Source: Propioniferax innocua
GTDB lineage: Bacteria > Actinomycetota > Actinomycetes > Propionibacteriales > Propionibacteriaceae
Direction of reading: 5' to 3'
NCBI RefSeq assembly: GCF_006716235.1
Contig: NZ_VFOR01000002.1
Location: 971,348 to 1,035,347, forward strand
Length of the DNA stretch: 64,000 nt
Position 1 is the first letter of the stretch. Each line of letters begins with the position of its first letter. Shown in pieces: positions 11,995-20,400 of this stretch. Under the pieces are notes generated by a model. It was not told the origin of the DNA and made no database searches. It was given only the letters and a program-made list of their open reading frames with translations. A program made the position numbers and the translations under genes.

Positions 11995-12465
11995 ATGAGC
12001 GAGACCACACCGCGCCGCGTCGCCTCGATCGAAGAACTCAAGAACCTCGTGGGTGTCACCCTCGGCCCCACACGGTGGCATCAGGTCGCCCAGGACGACA
12101 TCAACGCATTCGCCGACATCACCCAGGATCACCAGTGGATCCACATCGACACAGAACGTGCCGCCGAGAGTCCGTTCGGCGGCACGATCGCGCACGGCCT
12201 CTACGGCCTGTCGCGCACCCCTGCCCTGATGGCCGAGCTCCTGCAGGCCGAAGGCTTCCGTCACGTACTCAACTACGGATACGACAAGGTCCGGTTCACC
12301 AGCCCCGTCCCGGTGGGCAGCCGGATCCGCATGTCGGCGGAGGTCATCAGGGCCGAGGAACGTTCCCCCGGAGAGCTTGATGTCGTGACGCGGTTGACCC
12401 TCGAGACCGAAGAGAGCGACAAACCCTCACTCGTCGCCGAATCGATCGGACGCTTCGTGAGCTGA
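11995..12465 (+). CDS. MaoC-family (hotdog) enoyl-CoA hydratase / dehydratase
   Basis: A 156-aa hotdog-fold protein. The helix segment DDINAFADITQDHQWIHID carries the Asp/His pair of R-specific hydratases, and SPFGGTIAHGLYGLS matches the conserved GGxIAHG loop. By family it hydrates trans-2-enoyl-CoA or dehydrates 3-hydroxyacyl-CoA. It is the only complete plus-strand gene between the operator-like region at 11895 and the bidirectional terminator at 12476. Neighbouring reductases, acyl-CoA dehydrogenase and kinase suggest one acyl-CoA pathway. The exact substrate cannot be told. Confidence 0.85.
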   Translation: MSETTPRRVASIEELKNLVGVTLGPTRWHQVAQDDINAFADITQDHQWIHIDTERAAESPFGGTIAHGLYGLSRTPALMAELLQAEGFRHVLNYGYDKVRFTSPVPVGSRIRMSAEVIRAEERSPGELDVVTRLTLETEESDKPSLVAESIGRFVS

Positions 12466-12475
12466 GCGCACCATT

Positions 12476-12509
12476 TCGGGCCGGTGACCCTGCGGGGTCA
12501 CCGGCCCGA
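12476..12509. terminator. Bidirectional hairpin terminator
   Basis: A perfect 15-bp GC-rich stem (12476-12490 with 12495-12509) and 4-base loop lie between the convergent MaoC and quinone oxidoreductase genes. It would serve both. Confidence 0.8.
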
Positions 12510-12515
12510 TTCGGC

Positions 12516-13466
12516 TCATGGCTCCAGCACGACCTTGCCCGTGACCGTGCGCGTCTCCAGTGACTGGAGTGCGGCGGCCGCGTCCTCCAGAGGGTAAGTT
12601 CCCCCGACCATGGGCTTGAGTGCCCCTGACCGCAGGTGCGGTTCGATGGCGGCCCACTCCTTGGCCACATGGCCCTTGCGCTCCATCGCATAGGCCCCCC
12701 AACCGACACCGACGGTCGAGATGTTGTTGAGCAGCAACCGATTCACCTTGACCTCCGGGATCGATCCGGCAGTGAAACCGATGACGAGGAGCCGTCCGTG
12801 GGGGCGCAGCGTCCGCAGCGAATCGGTGAAACGGTCTCCGCCGACCGGATCGACCACGATGTCGATGCTCCTGCCCACCGTGTCCTTGAATCCTTCGACA
12901 CCCACGACCTCATCAGCACCGGCTTCACGCGCCACCGCCGCCTTCTCCTCGGTCGACACCACACCCACCACGCGTCCGGCGCCGAATGCCTTGGCGATCT
13001 GGATCGCCGCGGTACCGATCCCTCCGGCGGCCCCATGCACCAGGACGCTTTCCCCCTCCGCCAGATGGCCCCGCTCCACGAGAGCGAAGTACGCGGTGCA
13101 GTAGTTGAACAGGAACGAGGCCCCTTCGGCGAAGGACACCTCGTCCGGGAGCACGAAGGTGAGGTCCGGACGGGCCTGCACCTTTTCGGCGAACCCACCC
13201 AGCAGGCAGAGCGACGCCACACGGTCACCGACCTTGAGCCCACAACCTTCGGGGGCGGACTCCACGACACCGGCGACCTCAGCCCCGGGAACGAAGGGAA
13301 GTTCGGGCTTGACCTGATAGAGACCACGGGTCTGCAGGAGCTCGGGAAAAGCGACACCTGCAGCTTTGACCGCGATCGTCACCAGGCCGGGGTTGGCGGG
13401 CTCGGGAATGTCCTGCAGCTCGAGGGCCTCGGGCCCATCGAGCCGGGTGATCTGGATGGCACGCAT
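12516..13466 (-). CDS. Zinc-free MDR quinone oxidoreductase (NADPH:quinone reductase family)
   Basis: A 316-aa medium-chain dehydrogenase/reductase lacking the zinc ligands of alcohol dehydrogenases. Family marks are the PGAEVAGVV substrate-domain motif, the nucleotide loop HGAAGGIGTAAIQIAKAFG, and DPVGGDRF. The family reduces quinones or enoyl/enone groups with NADPH. Start ATG 13466 gives MRAIQITRLDG, typical for the family. It is followed by the bidirectional terminator at 12476. It lies 72 bp downstream of a second MDR gene on the same strand and is probably co-transcribed with it. In this cluster an acryloyl- or enoyl-CoA reductase role is plausible but unproven. Confidence 0.85.
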   Translation of the reverse strand: MRAIQITRLDGPEALELQDIPEPANPGLVTIAVKAAGVAFPELLQTRGLYQVKPELPFVPGAEVAGVVESAPEGCGLKVGDRVASLCLLGGFAEKVQARPDLTFVLPDEVSFAEGASFLFNYCTAYFALVERGHLAEGESVLVHGAAGGIGTAAIQIAKAFGAGRVVGVVSTEEKAAVAREAGADEVVGVEGFKDTVGRSIDIVVDPVGGDRFTDSLRTLRPHGRLLVIGFTAGSIPEVKVNRLLLNNISTVGVGWGAYAMERKGHVAKEWAAIEPHLRSGALKPMVGGTYPLEDAAAALQSLETRTVTGKVVLEP

Positions 13467-13472
13467 GTGAAT

Positions 13473-13530
13473 TTCCTTGTCGTTATTGAATGCGTCGTCG
13501 TTGTCGGATGCGTCGTCGTTGTCGAATGCG
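13473..13530. repeat. Short tandem repeat, 18-bp unit
   Basis: Two near-identical 18-mers (13491-13508 and 13509-13526, one mismatch), with a diverged copy at 13473-13490 and the start of another at 13527. It fills the gap between the two MDR genes. No function is evident. Confidence 0.6.
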
Positions 13531-13538
13531 ATGTGGGC

Positions 13539-14540
13539 TCAGACCTTGAGGACGAGCTTGCCGGTGTTGGTGCCGCGATAGATGTCCAGCAACGCCTCCG
13601 GGAAGGCGGCGACCCCACCGGTGCGGACGGTTTCGCGGGCCTGCAGGGAACCGTCGGAGATCATGCGCATGATCTCGGTGACAGCTTCGAGATAACGCGC
13701 CTCGTAGTCGGTGACCACGAATCCGCTCATCGAGGCACGGAACACGAGCAACGACATGTAACGGCGTGGGCCCTCGGGGAGCTGCTCTGCGTTGTAGGCC
13801 GATATGGCTCCACAGATGACGATGCGCGCCCCCACCGCGAGGTTGGCCAGGGCGGCGTCCAACATGTCACCTCCGACATTGTCGAAGTAGACGTTCACAC
13901 CGTCTGGCGCAGCTGCACGGACCTGCTTGGTGAGGTTCCCCTCACGGTGGTCGATGACCTCGTCGCACCCGAGCTCCCGCAACCAGACACACTTTTCCGG
14001 CCCACCGGCGACACCGATCACACGGCAGCCACGTGCTTTGGCGAGCTGCACCACGACACTTCCCACCGCTCCGGCCGCCGCCGAGACGAGCACGGTGTCG
14101 GTCGGCTCGGGGCGTCCGATCTCGAAGAGCCCGAAGTAGGCCGTCATACCCGGCATACCCAGAGCACCGAGATGAGTGGGAAGGCTCACCGCATCGGCCT
14201 CCACCTTCTCGACCCCCTTGCCGCTGGAGAGCGCGAAGTCACGCACGCCGAACAAGCCGGTGACCTTGTCCCCCTCGGTGAAGTCGGGGTGCTGTGAGGA
14301 CACGACCGTCCCAGCCCCGAACGCACGCATGACGGCACCGATCTTCACCGGCGGCACATAGGAGCGAACATCGTTGAGCCATCCGCGCATGGCGGGATCG
14401 ATGGAGATGTACTCCACCTGGACGACGATCTGGCCGTCATCGGGATCGGGAACCTCGCGCGTTGCGATCTCCCATGTGCTGTCATCGGGATATCCGGTGG
14501 GTCGCTGTGCAAGCCGCACCTCAGTGGCGGACCAGGGCAT
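13539..14540 (-). CDS. MDR oxidoreductase of the LTB4-dehydrogenase / CurA type
   Basis: A 333-aa NADP-dependent reductase. Typical features are VQVEYISIDPAMRGWL near residue 45, the Rossmann segment VSAAAGAVGSVVVQLAKARG, and VYFDNVGGDMLDAAL, all hallmarks of alkenal/one reductases such as leukotriene B4 12-hydroxydehydrogenase and CurA. It reduces activated C=C bonds. ATG 14540 has GGAGG upstream and starts the protein MPWSATEV. It is divergent from the SDR gene at 14653, and the shared promoter region carries the operator-like palindrome at 14589. Confidence 0.85.
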   Translation of the reverse strand: MPWSATEVRLAQRPTGYPDDSTWEIATREVPDPDDGQIVVQVEYISIDPAMRGWLNDVRSYVPPVKIGAVMRAFGAGTVVSSQHPDFTEGDKVTGLFGVRDFALSSGKGVEKVEADAVSLPTHLGALGMPGMTAYFGLFEIGRPEPTDTVLVSAAAGAVGSVVVQLAKARGCRVIGVAGGPEKCVWLRELGCDEVIDHREGNLTKQVRAAAPDGVNVYFDNVGGDMLDAALANLAVGARIVICGAISAYNAEQLPEGPRRYMSLLVFRASMSGFVVTDYEARYLEAVTEIMRMISDGSLQARETVRTGGVAAFPEALLDIYRGTNTGKLVLKV

Positions 14541-14588
14541 GGAGACCTCCTCGTCTAGCCGTGTCCGGGTGGCCACACTACTTGTACA

Positions 14589-14602
14589 TGAATCCGCTTT
14601 CA
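14589..14602. promoter_or_regulatory. Operator-like palindrome in the MDR/SDR divergent promoter
   Basis: TGAATCCGCTTTCA matches the palindrome TGAATCCAGATTCA at 18576 at 11 of 14 positions and has inverted TGAA/TTCA ends. It lies between two divergent genes of the acyl-CoA cluster. The cluster's TetR regulator at 15442 is the obvious candidate ligand. Confidence 0.5.
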
Positions 14603-14652
14603 AGTATGTTCGCGGCCAACGCAATGACGCGCACATCGACATCGGAGGGCCC

Positions 14653-15429
14653 ATGGATCTCTCGTCTCTGTTCGACCTCACCGGCCGCACCGCAATCGTC
14701 ACCGGCGGCTCACGCGGCATCGGCCGCATGATCAGCGAGGGGCTGCTCAGCGCCGGCGCCACCGTCTACATCACCGCACGCAAAGCCGAGGCCTGTGATG
14801 CGACGGCCGAAGAGCTCAGCGAATTCGGCACCTGCATCTCACTGCCCTGCGATCTCTCCGACCCCGAGTCGCTCATGACCTTCGTGCGTCAGTTCAGTGA
14901 CCGCGAAACCTCACTGGACATCCTGGTGAACAACGCCGGGGCGGCATGGGGAGCGCCCTTCGACGAGTTCCCCGAGCATGGTTGGGACAAGGTCATGGAT
15001 CTCAACCTCAAGGCACCGTTCTTCCTGACCCAACAGCTCACACCGATGCTGACCAAGGCCCATGTCACGAACGGCCACCAGGCCAAGGTGATCAACATCG
15101 CGTCCATCGACGGACTCTCCCTGAACCCCATGGAGACGTTCTCCTACCACGCGAGCAAGGCGGGAATGATCCACCTCACCCGCCGTATGGCGGTGACGCT
15201 GGCCCCCCGCGGCATCGTCGTCTCGGCCATCGCACCCGGTGCCTTCGCCACCAAGATGAACCGCGAAGCCGCCGAGAAGGCCGATGAAGTCGTCCAGGGC
15301 ATCCCCGCAGGGCGTATCGGCGTCGACGCCGACATGGGAGCTGCTGCGGTCTACCTCGCCTCGAACGCCGGCGATTACGTGGTCGGTGAAACGCTCGTCG
15401 TCGATGGAGGCGTCACCATCCAGCGGTGA
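14653..15429 (+). CDS. Short-chain dehydrogenase/reductase (classical SDR)
   Basis: A 258-aa complete SDR. The cofactor loop is TGGSRGIG (residues 17-24) and the structural motif is NNAG. The catalytic Ser lies in IASIDG, with Tyr and Lys in SYHASK. It ends in the usual GETLVVDGG stretch. It is an NAD(P)-dependent oxidoreductase of hydroxyl/keto groups; in an acyl-CoA cluster 3-hydroxyacyl-CoA is a likely substrate class. The start ATG has CGGAGGG upstream. Its stop is 13 bp from the convergent TetR gene. Confidence 0.9.
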   Translation: MDLSSLFDLTGRTAIVTGGSRGIGRMISEGLLSAGATVYITARKAEACDATAEELSEFGTCISLPCDLSDPESLMTFVRQFSDRETSLDILVNNAGAAWGAPFDEFPEHGWDKVMDLNLKAPFFLTQQLTPMLTKAHVTNGHQAKVINIASIDGLSLNPMETFSYHASKAGMIHLTRRMAVTLAPRGIVVSAIAPGAFATKMNREAAEKADEVVQGIPAGRIGVDADMGAAAVYLASNAGDYVVGETLVVDGGVTIQR

Positions 15430-15441
15430 CCCCGTGGGGCC

Positions 15442-16125
15442 TCACCCCTCTGCTTCCTCAACCCCCGAACCGCCGAGATCAGGGGCGGTGAGGCCCAAGG
15501 CGTTGGTCCACAGTCGCGTCGCGGTCTGCACCAGTAGCTCCATCGACCCTCCGAGCTCATAGCGCACCTGATCATGGATCAGACGGGAAACCATCCCGGA
15601 CAGCGCGGCGGAGGCGGCGTCTGGGTCCAACTGTCGATCCGCCAGACCGCGAGCCTGGAGATCTCGGATGGCACGCGCATTGCGTTCCACGAAGGCCTCA
15701 GAACGCTGACGTCGAAGTCGGCGGAAACGTGGATCCACCGCAACCACCTGGTCCATCAGGAGATTCAGCCTGCCGTTTCGCTTGTAGGCCTCGAAGTAGG
15801 CACGGTTGGCCGCCTCGATCGTCGCGATCGGATCATCATCGATACGCCCCGTACCCGGATAGAGCATGTCCTTCTTGGTCTGCTCCATGACCGCGGCGAA
15901 GACCTCATCCTTACCCTCGAACCACGTGTAGAAGCTTCCGATCGAGCACTTCGCTTCCTGGGCGATGTCCACAAGACGGGCGTCAACGTAACCGTCCCGC
16001 TCGAACACCACCCGTGCGGCCGCGATCAACGCCTCCCGGGTGCGGTGCCCACGGGCAGTCTGGGGCTGGACACCGGTCGAGAGCTCGCCCATCGGCTCGG
16101 ATTCTTCATGCTCCATCGAAGTCAC
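15442..16125 (-). CDS. TetR-family transcriptional regulator
   Basis: A 227-aa one-component regulator. The N-terminal helix-turn-helix runs about residues 27-73 (TREALIAAARVVFERDGY, then ARLVDIAQEAKCSIGSFYTWF), followed by a helical ligand-binding domain. It overlaps the upstream kinase by 4 bp (GTGA), so it is last in the acyl-CoA dehydrogenase-kinase-regulator operon. An internal ATG (16116) could also start it. Repression of its own operon and of the flanking genes through the palindromes at 11932, 14589 and 18576 is inferred. Its effector is probably an acyl-CoA. Confidence 0.87.
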   Translation of the reverse strand: MTSMEHEESEPMGELSTGVQPQTARGHRTREALIAAARVVFERDGYVDARLVDIAQEAKCSIGSFYTWFEGKDEVFAAVMEQTKKDMLYPGTGRIDDDPIATIEAANRAYFEAYKRNGRLNLLMDQVVAVDPRFRRLRRQRSEAFVERNARAIRDLQARGLADRQLDPDAASAALSGMVSRLIHDQVRYELGGSMELLVQTATRLWTNALGLTAPDLGGSGVEEAEG

Positions 16126-17162
16126 GTTACCGGTTCTGCTGCGTCGAGCACGGCGTTGGCACGCGCCACGAGATCGTCCACAGCTTCAGGCCCGACTTCG
16201 CCCAGACTCGTCAGGTTCCGATGGTCATCCATCTGGCGTTTGCGCACGCCTTCGAGGATGATCGCGACCTTCCAGAGACCGATCGCATGCCAGAAGGTGT
16301 GGTCCGACACATCGCGCCCCGTCACGCGGGCATAGTGCTCGATGAGCTCGGCGCGGGTGGCGAATCCGGCACGGGCCGTTGAGTTCGGCAGCACCGTGGG
16401 CGGATCCCCGGGCTCATTCCAGTAGGCCAACAGCGTTCCCAGATCAGCGAGGGGCTCCCCCAGCGTGCACAACTCCCAATCGATCACCGCCTTCACCTCG
16501 GCGTCGGCGGGGTCGATGATGATGTTGCGCACGTGACAGTCCCCATGCACGAGCGTCAATTCAGAAGGTTCGGGGGCTCCCGCGATCAGGCGTTGCGTCA
16601 ACCGATCCAACTCGGGAAGATCACGCGTCCGGCTCTTCTCCCACATGCCCGACCAACGCCGCAGTTGACGCTCCGCATACGGCTTGTGGGATGTCAGATC
16701 GATGAGCCCGGTGGCCTCGAGATCGACCGAGTGAATCTTCGCGATGGCCTCCACCAGCGACAGCCCCACACGGTGCCGCTGCTCGGCCGCAAGCTGCTCG
16801 GCATCGGCAGCGGTGTTCAGAACCAGACCTTCCACATATTCCACCGCCATCAGCGGAACATCGGTGACCGGTTCTTCGGTCGCCAGCCCGAACACCTGTA
16901 CCACCGGCACCTCACTCCCCTGCAGAGCCGTGAGGATCCGGTGTTCCCGAGCCACGTCGTGGGCGGAGGCAAGCAATTCACCCAATGGTGGCCGCCGCAG
17001 AACCAGCCGTCGCCCCTCGAGATCTGTGGCGGTGTAGGTCAGGTTCGATTGACCGGCACCGATCCGCTTGAACGTCAGGGGTGCTGTGAGTCCGGCGTCC
17101 AGACCAACCAGCCATGATTCAACCGCTCCGGCATTGATCCCTTCGACCCGTTCGGTCTCCAT
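16122..17162 (-). CDS. APH/ACAD10-type phosphotransferase (probable hydroxyacyl-CoA kinase)
   Basis: A 346-aa aminoglycoside-phosphotransferase-fold kinase. The Brenner motif is HGDCHVRN (residues 206-213) and the metal-binding aspartate lies in VIDWELCTLGEP (from 226). This sequence type matches the kinase domain of ACAD10/ACAD11 and LvaA rather than antibiotic-resistance enzymes. In those systems it phosphorylates the 4-hydroxyl of a 4-hydroxyacyl-CoA and an acyl-CoA dehydrogenase partner eliminates the phosphate. The gene directly upstream here is such a dehydrogenase. Antibiotic resistance is therefore unlikely. GGAAGG precedes the start. Confidence 0.82.
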   Translation of the reverse strand: METERVEGINAGAVESWLVGLDAGLTAPLTFKRIGAGQSNLTYTATDLEGRRLVLRRPPLGELLASAHDVAREHRILTALQGSEVPVVQVFGLATEEPVTDVPLMAVEYVEGLVLNTAADAEQLAAEQRHRVGLSLVEAIAKIHSVDLEATGLIDLTSHKPYAERQLRRWSGMWEKSRTRDLPELDRLTQRLIAGAPEPSELTLVHGDCHVRNIIIDPADAEVKAVIDWELCTLGEPLADLGTLLAYWNEPGDPPTVLPNSTARAGFATRAELIEHYARVTGRDVSDHTFWHAIGLWKVAIILEGVRKRQMDDHRNLTSLGEVGPEAVDDLVARANAVLDAAEPVT

Positions 17163-17262
17163 GAAACGTCCTTCCTTCGATCACCACGCGTCCGGCCGCC
17201 ATAGTCGGACGGATACGGCTCCTTCGCCGAGGTGGCGCATCGTGGTCCATCCTCCCGGATGG

Positions 17263-18483
17263 TCAGCGTCGACCCCACTCCGGATCGCGGCGACGCAGTT
17301 CCTGCCGAGCGATCGTCATTCTGTGCACCTCATCGGGGCCATCTGCCAGGCGGAGCGTTCGCACCGCCGCGTACATCCGAGCCAGCGGGAAGTCGTCGCT
17401 GACCCCGCCTCCCCCATGAACCTGGATGGCACGATCAAGCACCTTCAAAGCCACATTGGGAGCCACGACCTTGATGGCTGCGATCTCCATCCGCGCCTCC
17501 TTGTTGCCCACCGTGTCCATCATGTGCGCAGCCTTCAGCGTCAGAAGACGGGCCATCTCGATCTCCATGCGGGATTCAGCGATCCAGTCCTGGATGTTGG
17601 AGCGGTCCGCCACCGGCGAACCGAAGGTCACCCTGGACTGTGCCCGGTCGATCATGAGATCCAATGCGCGTTCGGCGATTCCGATCGTTCGCATGCAGTG
17701 GTGGATCCGACCCGGCCCCAACCGTGCCTGGGAGATCATGAACCCATCACCCTCACCGGCGAGCAGGGCCGTGGTGGGCACCCGGACGTCATTGAAAGTG
17801 ATCTCCGCATGCCCCTCACGGTCGTGATAGCCGAACACCGGGAGCCCGCGCTCGATCGTGATCCCGGGGGTATCGATGGGAACCACCATCATCGACTGCT
17901 GCCGATGCTTCGGGCCGTCGGGGTCGGTCTTGCCCATGACGATCAGCACGCGGCACTTCGCGTGCAGGGCATTGGAGCACCACCATTTGCGTCCGTTGAT
18001 CACGTACTCGTCGCCGTCACGGACCATCGAAGTCTCGATGTTCGTCGCATCGGAACTCGCCACAGCAGGCTCGGTCATCGCGAAGCCCGAGGCGATCTCA
18101 CCCGCCAACAACGGCTCGAGCCACTTCTTCTTGTGCTCATCGGTACCGAAGAGCGTCAGGACCTCCATGTTGCCGGTATCGGGAGCGTTGCAGTTCGTGG
18201 CCTCGGGGGCCAACTCGATGCTCCGTCCGGTGATCTCGGCCAGGTGCGCATACTCGAAATTGGTCAGCCCCGGGCCATATTCCGAGTACGGATGGAACAT
18301 GTTCCACAGCCCACGGCGTCGAGCTTCGGCCTTGAGGTCCTCGAGGATCTGCGGGTGGTGGTGAGGGTCCCCCGCAGCCTCCATCTGCTCGCGGTACACC
18401 GGTTCTGCCGGGTAGACGTGCTCGTCCATGAACGTCAAGAGCCGTTCCCTGTACTCACGGCCGCGCTCGCTGAGCTCCATCAT
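17263..18483 (-). CDS. Acyl-CoA dehydrogenase (ACAD10/11-like)
   Basis: A 406-aa FAD-dependent dehydrogenase. Recognisable blocks are [18 protein letters not shown] (FAD/acyl site, near residue 138), [26 protein letters not shown], and [20 protein letters not shown] near the C-terminus. The IHHCMR and QVHGGGG forms are typical of the ACAD10/11 branch. It lies 100 bp upstream of the APH-type kinase. Both together suggest removal of a phosphorylated 4-hydroxyl to give an enoyl-CoA. ATG 18483 has AAGGAG upstream. The operator-like palindrome at 18576 lies in its promoter region. Confidence 0.87.
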   Translation of the reverse strand: MMELSERGREYRERLLTFMDEHVYPAEPVYREQMEAAGDPHHHPQILEDLKAEARRRGLWNMFHPYSEYGPGLTNFEYAHLAEITGRSIELAPEATNCNAPDTGNMEVLTLFGTDEHKKKWLEPLLAGEIASGFAMTEPAVASSDATNIETSMVRDGDEYVINGRKWWCSNALHAKCRVLIVMGKTDPDGPKHRQQSMMVVPIDTPGITIERGLPVFGYHDREGHAEITFNDVRVPTTALLAGEGDGFMISQARLGPGRIHHCMRTIGIAERALDLMIDRAQSRVTFGSPVADRSNIQDWIAESRMEIEMARLLTLKAAHMMDTVGNKEARMEIAAIKVVAPNVALKVLDRAIQVHGGGGVSDDFPLARMYAAVRTLRLADGPDEVHRMTIARQELRRRDPEWGRR

Positions 18484-18575
18484 GCTCTGACTCCTTGTTT
18501 CGCTGGGATCGTCGGCTCCATCGCCGTGCCTCACATCGGTGCGGGGATCCAATCCGTGATGTCCGCCAAGTTATA

Positions 18576-18589
18576 TGAATCCAGATTCA
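18576..18589. promoter_or_regulatory. Operator-like palindrome upstream of the acyl-CoA dehydrogenase
   Basis: TGAATCCAGATTCA is a palindrome of two 5-bp arms and a 4-base centre, about 93 bp upstream of the dehydrogenase start. It closely resembles the site at 14589. Confidence 0.5.
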
Positions 18590-18713
18590 ATTTCAAGTTT
18601 ATGTCTTCGCCGTTACCCAGGTCGTTACCAACATTTCACCCGACTGATATTCCTCCCCGCCAAAAGGTTCGCTAGCGTCCGCAGTGAAACCGCCACTCGC
18701 ATCAGGAGTCGTC

Positions 18714-20057
18714 GTGCGCAGCCTTCTCGCCCTGGTCATGGGACCATTCATGTTGTTCGCAGCAGCCTTGGGAACCTCGGCCCCGGCAGCGGCCGAAACA
18801 CCCGAAGTCACCATCGCCACCTTCAACGCGAGCCTCAACCGGGATGGCGCGGGAAAACTCATCGACGATCTCTCGACCGGTGATGATGAACAAGCCCAGA
18901 ACGTGGCGGAGACCATCCAGCGAGCCGAAGCGGACATCGTTCTGGTCAACGAATTCGACTTCGACGCCGAGGGCAAGGCCGTCGATCTGTTCCGGGAGAA
19001 CTACCTGAACGTCTCGCAGAACGGGGCTCCCACCGCCGACTACCCCTACGCATGGAGCGGCCCGGTGAACACCGGTGTGCCCAGCGGATTCGACCTGAAC
19101 AATGACGGACAGATCGGCGGCCCCGACGACGCCCTCGGTTTCGGTGAGTTCCCCGGGCAGTACGGTTTCGTGGTCTACTCCAAGCATCCGATCGCTGAGG
19201 ATCAGGTGCGCACCTTCCAGAACTTCCGGTGGGCCGACATGCCTGATGCGTTGCTCCCTGTCGCAGAAGACGGGACCGCGTGGTACTCCGAGGAAGAACT
19301 CGCGATCATGCCACTGTCGTCCAAGACCCACGCCGATGTGCCGGTCGATGTGAATGGCACCACCGTGCATGTGCTGGCTGCCCATCCCACGCCCCCATCG
19401 TTCGATGGCCCCGAGAAACGCAACCAGCGTCGCAACTCGGACGAGATCCGACTGTGGCACGACTACGTCTCCGGCCATGCCGATTACCTGTACGACGACA
19501 ACGGCCAAACCGGCGGTCTGGATGCGGGGGCGAACTTCGTCATCGTCGGTGACTACAACTCCGACCCGAACGACGGTGATTCTTGGCCCGGTGCGATCGA
19601 TCAGCTGTTGACCGCTGAGCAGATCCAGGATCCGAAGCCGACCTCGCCCGGCGGTGAGGAAGCGGCCCAGCAGGGCGGTGCCAACACCGATCATCAGGGT
19701 GATCCGAGGCTCGACACCTCCGACTTCAACGATGATCCCGCCCCGGGCAACCTGCGCGTGGACTACGTGCTGCCCAACGCGGCGGCCGATGTGAGCGATT
19801 CCGGGATCTTCTGGCCCACCAGCGACAACCCGCTGAGCAGGCTCACCGGCGAATACCCGTTCCCGACATCAGACCACCGTCTGGTGTGGATCAAGGCCAG
19901 CTTCCCGGGCCAGACCAGCGAACCGACACCTTCGGCAGAGCCCACGACCGAACCCACTGGAACTCCTGATCCCACCGGTGCTCCGACAAAGTCCCCAGGC
20001 AACTCGACTCCACCTCCCGGAGCTCCCAAACGCGGTCTGCCGAACACCGGGAACTGA
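18714..20057 (+). CDS. Secreted endonuclease/exonuclease/phosphatase-fold protein with terminal LPNTG
   Basis: A 447-aa exported protein. A signal peptide (RSLLALVMGPFMLFAAALG, cleavage near APAAAE) precedes an EEP domain. Visible EEP marks are ATFNASL, the metal-binding Glu in VLVNEF, VVYSKHPI, AAHPTPP, GDYNSD, RVDYVLPN and SDHRLV. The fold covers nucleases, phosphodiesterases and phosphatases, so the substrate is open. A Pro/Thr/Ser-rich tail ends GLPNTGN and stop: a sortase-type LPxTG with no membrane helix or basic tail after it. GTG 18714 has AGGAG five bases upstream. Confidence 0.87.
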   Translation: MRSLLALVMGPFMLFAAALGTSAPAAAETPEVTIATFNASLNRDGAGKLIDDLSTGDDEQAQNVAETIQRAEADIVLVNEFDFDAEGKAVDLFRENYLNVSQNGAPTADYPYAWSGPVNTGVPSGFDLNNDGQIGGPDDALGFGEFPGQYGFVVYSKHPIAEDQVRTFQNFRWADMPDALLPVAEDGTAWYSEEELAIMPLSSKTHADVPVDVNGTTVHVLAAHPTPPSFDGPEKRNQRRNSDEIRLWHDYVSGHADYLYDDNGQTGGLDAGANFVIVGDYNSDPNDGDSWPGAIDQLLTAEQIQDPKPTSPGGEEAAQQGGANTDHQGDPRLDTSDFNDDPAPGNLRVDYVLPNAAADVSDSGIFWPTSDNPLSRLTGEYPFPTSDHRLVWIKASFPGQTSEPTPSAEPTTEPTGTPDPTGAPTKSPGNSTPPPGAPKRGLPNTGN

Positions 20058-20400
20058 ACCGCTCGATCAAGCATCTGGCTGGCAGGATCATCCATCTTCT
20101 GGTTTTCACCTTCGACTCCCGCCAGCTCGGCTCCCGATTCACTACCCTGCTTGAACGGTTTTCCCTTGGCCCCGGCCGCTTGGCCTTGACCGCTTGACCG
20201 CTTGGCCCTTGGACCCGGCCCACTCAGCGTTTGACCTTTGGCATTTCTGGCACAGATGGGGCTGGGCTGTACTTCTCCCTCTCGTGGTTTCCTCCCACGA
20301 GACCCCACCGTCTCCCGCTGGATGGGGCTCTGAGCAGTCACCGCAAAATCCTGTGGGAAGAAACCGCGTGAAATGTTCTCCCGCACGCCGCAAGCAATGC
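20058..20400. other. Intergenic region, no supported gene
   Basis: It lies between the convergent EEP protein and AbiEi/DUF559 genes. I see a low-complexity stretch of repeated CGCTTGGCC/CGCTTGACC words at about 20165-20220 and a 7-bp-stem hairpin at 20281-20301. Frames here have no recognisable content. Confidence 0.5.

Noticed and set aside
16122..17162. Aminoglycoside resistance gene
   Set aside because: The APH fold is present, but the sequence type and acyl-CoA dehydrogenase neighbour point to the ACAD10/LvaA branch.
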